A stretch of DNA of 64,000 nucleotides. Source: a bacterium. GTDB lineage: Bacteria; Electryoneota; RPQS01. Both the position numbers and the translations under genes were made by a program. The stretch lies in the NCBI GenBank assembly GCA_036504735.1, contig DASXUQ010000017.1, positions 283,349 through 347,348 of the forward strand, read 5' to 3'. Under the pieces are notes generated by a model. That model saw only the letters and a program-made list of their open reading frames with translations, searched no databases and was not told the origin of the DNA. Positions 62,447-64,000 of the stretch are shown here, piece after piece; position 1 is the stretch's first letter; each line of letters starts with the position of its first letter.

Positions 62447-62511
62447 CTCTTTTGCGACCCCGGAAGCCGTGGCGCTTTGGTCAACCTGTCGGATGAAATC
62501 GCCCAAACACA

Positions 62512-62540
62512 GCAGGGGCGGCCAACTTGGCCGCCCCTGC
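62512..62540. repeat. Perfect long palindrome
   Basis: GCAGGGGCGGCCAA and TTGGCCGCCCCTGC flank a single C, giving 14-bp arms. It belongs to the palindrome family of the intergenic regions (outer GGGGCG...CGCCCC) and lies between two convergent genes. Confidence 0.7.
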
Positions 62541-62610
62541 ATGCATTCATCGAGGTTTAAAGCGTCAGGATTCGGTTTGCCCCTCATCCTTCCGCCTTCA
62601 TCCTTCATCC

Positions 62611-64000
62611 TTACTTCAGCAGCATCATCTTGTTCATGGCCGTGTAGTTTCCGGCGGTCATCTTCACAAGGTAAAGACCCGAGGGAAGATTTTCGGCATT
62701 GAACGTAGCCTGATAGCGGCCCGCGGCATACTTGCCGTTGACCAGCGTGACTACTTCCTGACCCATGACGTTGTAGACGACGATGTTCACCTGACTGTTC
62801 TGCGGCACATCGAAGGGCAGCAGGGTGGTCGGGTTGAAGGGATTCGGATAGTTGGCATGCAAGGCAAATACCGTCGGCAGCAGGCCGGGGATTGCCTCAA
62901 CGTTCAGAACGGTCATGTCAACGTTGATCAGGAACGGGCTGCCCGGTGCGCTGGCAACCACACGCATTGTGGTGTGGCGGTCGCCCGGTGCAATAGTGCC
63001 CGGAGCCGCCGTGACAGTGATCGTCACAGTCTGTCCCGGATCTACCGTGCCGGTTGCCGGATTGCTGCTGAGCCAGGTCACACTGTCGAGGACCTGGAAG
63101 GTCATCGGGCAAGCGCCTGTGCCGGCGTTCGTGATCGTGAAGGTCTGCGGAACGGTCTCATTCTGATGAGCCACGAAGGTCAACGAGGTGGCGCTGACAG
63201 AGCCAACGGCGGAACGCATCGACATGTTGAGGGTCGTATTGACGTTCTGCTCGACCACGATATTGGCGCGGGCAGTGTCACAATGTGTCGCGTGACGGAA
63301 GGACACGGTATAGGTGCCGGGGGCCACGGGCAGGTTGTAAGCGCCCTGACCATCGGTCTGTGTCGAGTCATTACCCGCACGCACCCATGCGCCGGCAAGC
63401 GCGGTGGGAGGAGTGCCGGCGTGACGAACGACACCCTGAATGGCCTGACGCGGACCGCCCCAGAACTGAACGGCGCCGCCATCGGTCGGGCAGATCGGAC
63501 CCGTGCCGTTGTAGCAGAGTTCGAAGCCAGCGGTATTGTCGCCGTTTTCCAGACCCACGGTCACGGAAGCATCACCGGCAGTCGTCTGCCACTGATACAT
63601 CACACCACCGCTGGGATCCAGCACGAGTTCAAAGGTCACGAGAGCGCCGCCGGAATACATGGGAACGCCCAGCCATGCGATAACAAAACGCTGGTTGCTG
63701 GCATCCGAGTAGTACAGGCACTGGCCGGCCGAGGACAGGTTGAGGTCGTCCCAGAACGGATACAGGCCCAGCGTCGGGTTGCCGGCTTGCGGAACATGCT
63801 GGTTGGTAAAGGTTGTCGACGTGCTGTTGAACGACGCGAAGCCGTTCGAGCAGACGTTGATCGTGTTGTAGGTCTGTCCGAAGTACGGGAAGTTGAAGCC
63901 CAGATCGAACGGGCCGGCACTTATGTCATCACCGGCAATGCCGGTGTTGGTGCCAACGGTCGAAATGTCGATCCAGTTGTATTCCACCGTACGGTACGGG
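62611..64000 (-). CDS. Large secreted protein with T9SS type-A sorting domain (5' end beyond window)
   Basis: At least 463 residues; the frame stays open to the right edge, so the N terminus and any catalytic domain lie outside. The visible part begins in a Cys-containing beta domain seen in many FCB secreted proteins (GPFDLGFNFPYFGQTYNTIN; GLYPFWDDLNL). A carboxypeptidase-regulatory-like repeat follows (ALAGAWVRAGNDSTQTDGQG), then a BACON/HYDIN-like domain (VGSVSATSLTFVAHQNETVP) and the sorting tail (HANYPNPFNPTTLLPFDVPQ ... GLYLVKMTAGNY). The same NFPYFGQTY-type domain occurs in the C25-like protein, so the hidden part may be a protease. Confidence 0.9.
   Translation of the reverse strand, partial: PYRTVEYNWIDISTVGTNTGIAGDDISAGPFDLGFNFPYFGQTYNTINVCSNGFASFNSTSTTFTNQHVPQAGNPTLGLYPFWDDLNLSSAGQCLYYSDASNQRFVIAWLGVPMYSGGALVTFELVLDPSGGVMYQWQTTAGDASVTVGLENGDNTAGFELCYNGTGPICPTDGGAVQFWGGPRQAIQGVVRHAGTPPTALAGAWVRAGNDSTQTDGQGAYNLPVAPGTYTVSFRHATHCDTARANIVVEQNVNTTLNMSMRSAVGSVSATSLTFVAHQNETVPQTFTITNAGTGACPMTFQVLDSVTWLSSNPATGTVDPGQTVTITVTAAPGTIAPGDRHTTMRVVASAPGSPFLINVDMTVLNVEAIPGLLPTVFALHANYPNPFNPTTLLPFDVPQNSQVNIVVYNVMGQEVVTLVNGKYAAGRYQATFNAENLPSGLYLVKMTAGNYTAMNKMMLLK

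Noticed and set aside
1-64000. tRNA, rRNA, riboswitch, CRISPR and prophage features
   Set aside because: Looked for on both strands by eye; nothing with convincing structure or motif was found.

Overview
The window looks like a chromosomal stretch from an uncultured bacterium of the Fibrobacterota-Chlorobiota-Bacteroidota (FCB) type, possibly one of its candidate phyla such as Zixibacteria or KSB1. The phylum is an inference. The main evidence is that several secreted proteins end in a type IX secretion (T9SS) type-A sorting domain with the YPNPFNP signature. One giant protein ends in a type-B (CHU_C/gliding-motility-like) domain and is followed directly by a PorP/SprF-like gene. Base composition is GC-rich throughout, which leaves many long antisense open frames that are not genes. 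No rRNA, tRNA, CRISPR array, prophage or intact insertion sequence was seen.

Layout. 1-9.3 kb: mostly minus-strand genes: a transglutaminase-like protein cut by the left edge, a bleomycin-hydrolase-type C1B peptidase, a DUF488 protein, a LamG/FN3 lipoprotein, an M6 metalloprotease with a T9SS tail and an Smr-domain protein. A plus-strand cupredoxin lipoprotein lies among them. The spacers are full of short palindromic repeats, including a 131-bp element with terminal inverted repeats present twice. 9.4-18 kb: an LTA-synthase/sulfatase-fold membrane enzyme, then a TetR-TolC-HlyD-RND efflux operon with overlapping genes and likely operators. 18.3-29.9 kb: an eight-gene minus-strand operon (EEP phosphoesterase-like, ROK kinase, CBM9, FHS permease, GH92, SSS symporter, GH130, GH20) that fits catabolism of mannose-rich N-glycans. 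30.3-37.8 kb: a secreted alpha/beta-hydrolase-like protein and a 1674-residue gingipain-related (C25) T9SS protein.

38.4-52.6 kb: the most distinctive region, a nine-gene plus-strand operon in which almost every junction overlaps or abuts. It encodes a TPR lipoprotein, a 1260-residue VCBS-repeat protein with a type-B sorting domain, a PorP/SprF-like barrel, a TonB-topology glycine-rich membrane protein, a second TPR lipoprotein, an unknown exported protein and three consecutive formylglycine-generating-enzyme-fold (GldK/GldJ-like) proteins that seem to lack the catalytic cysteines. It ends at a strong terminator. I read it as a self-contained cell-surface export or adhesion apparatus related to T9SS type B.

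53-58.8 kb: a TPP-dependent oxidase, a GlcD/GlcF-like FAD/Fe-S oxidoreductase with an apparent C-terminal frameshift, a DUF2231 membrane protein and an Anabaena-sensory-rhodopsin-transducer-like protein, all plus strand. 58.9-60.9 kb: a two-gene minus-strand unit of a GT4 glycosyltransferase and a polysaccharide deacetylase. 61.4-64 kb: two more T9SS cargo proteins in convergent orientation, the last cut by the right edge.
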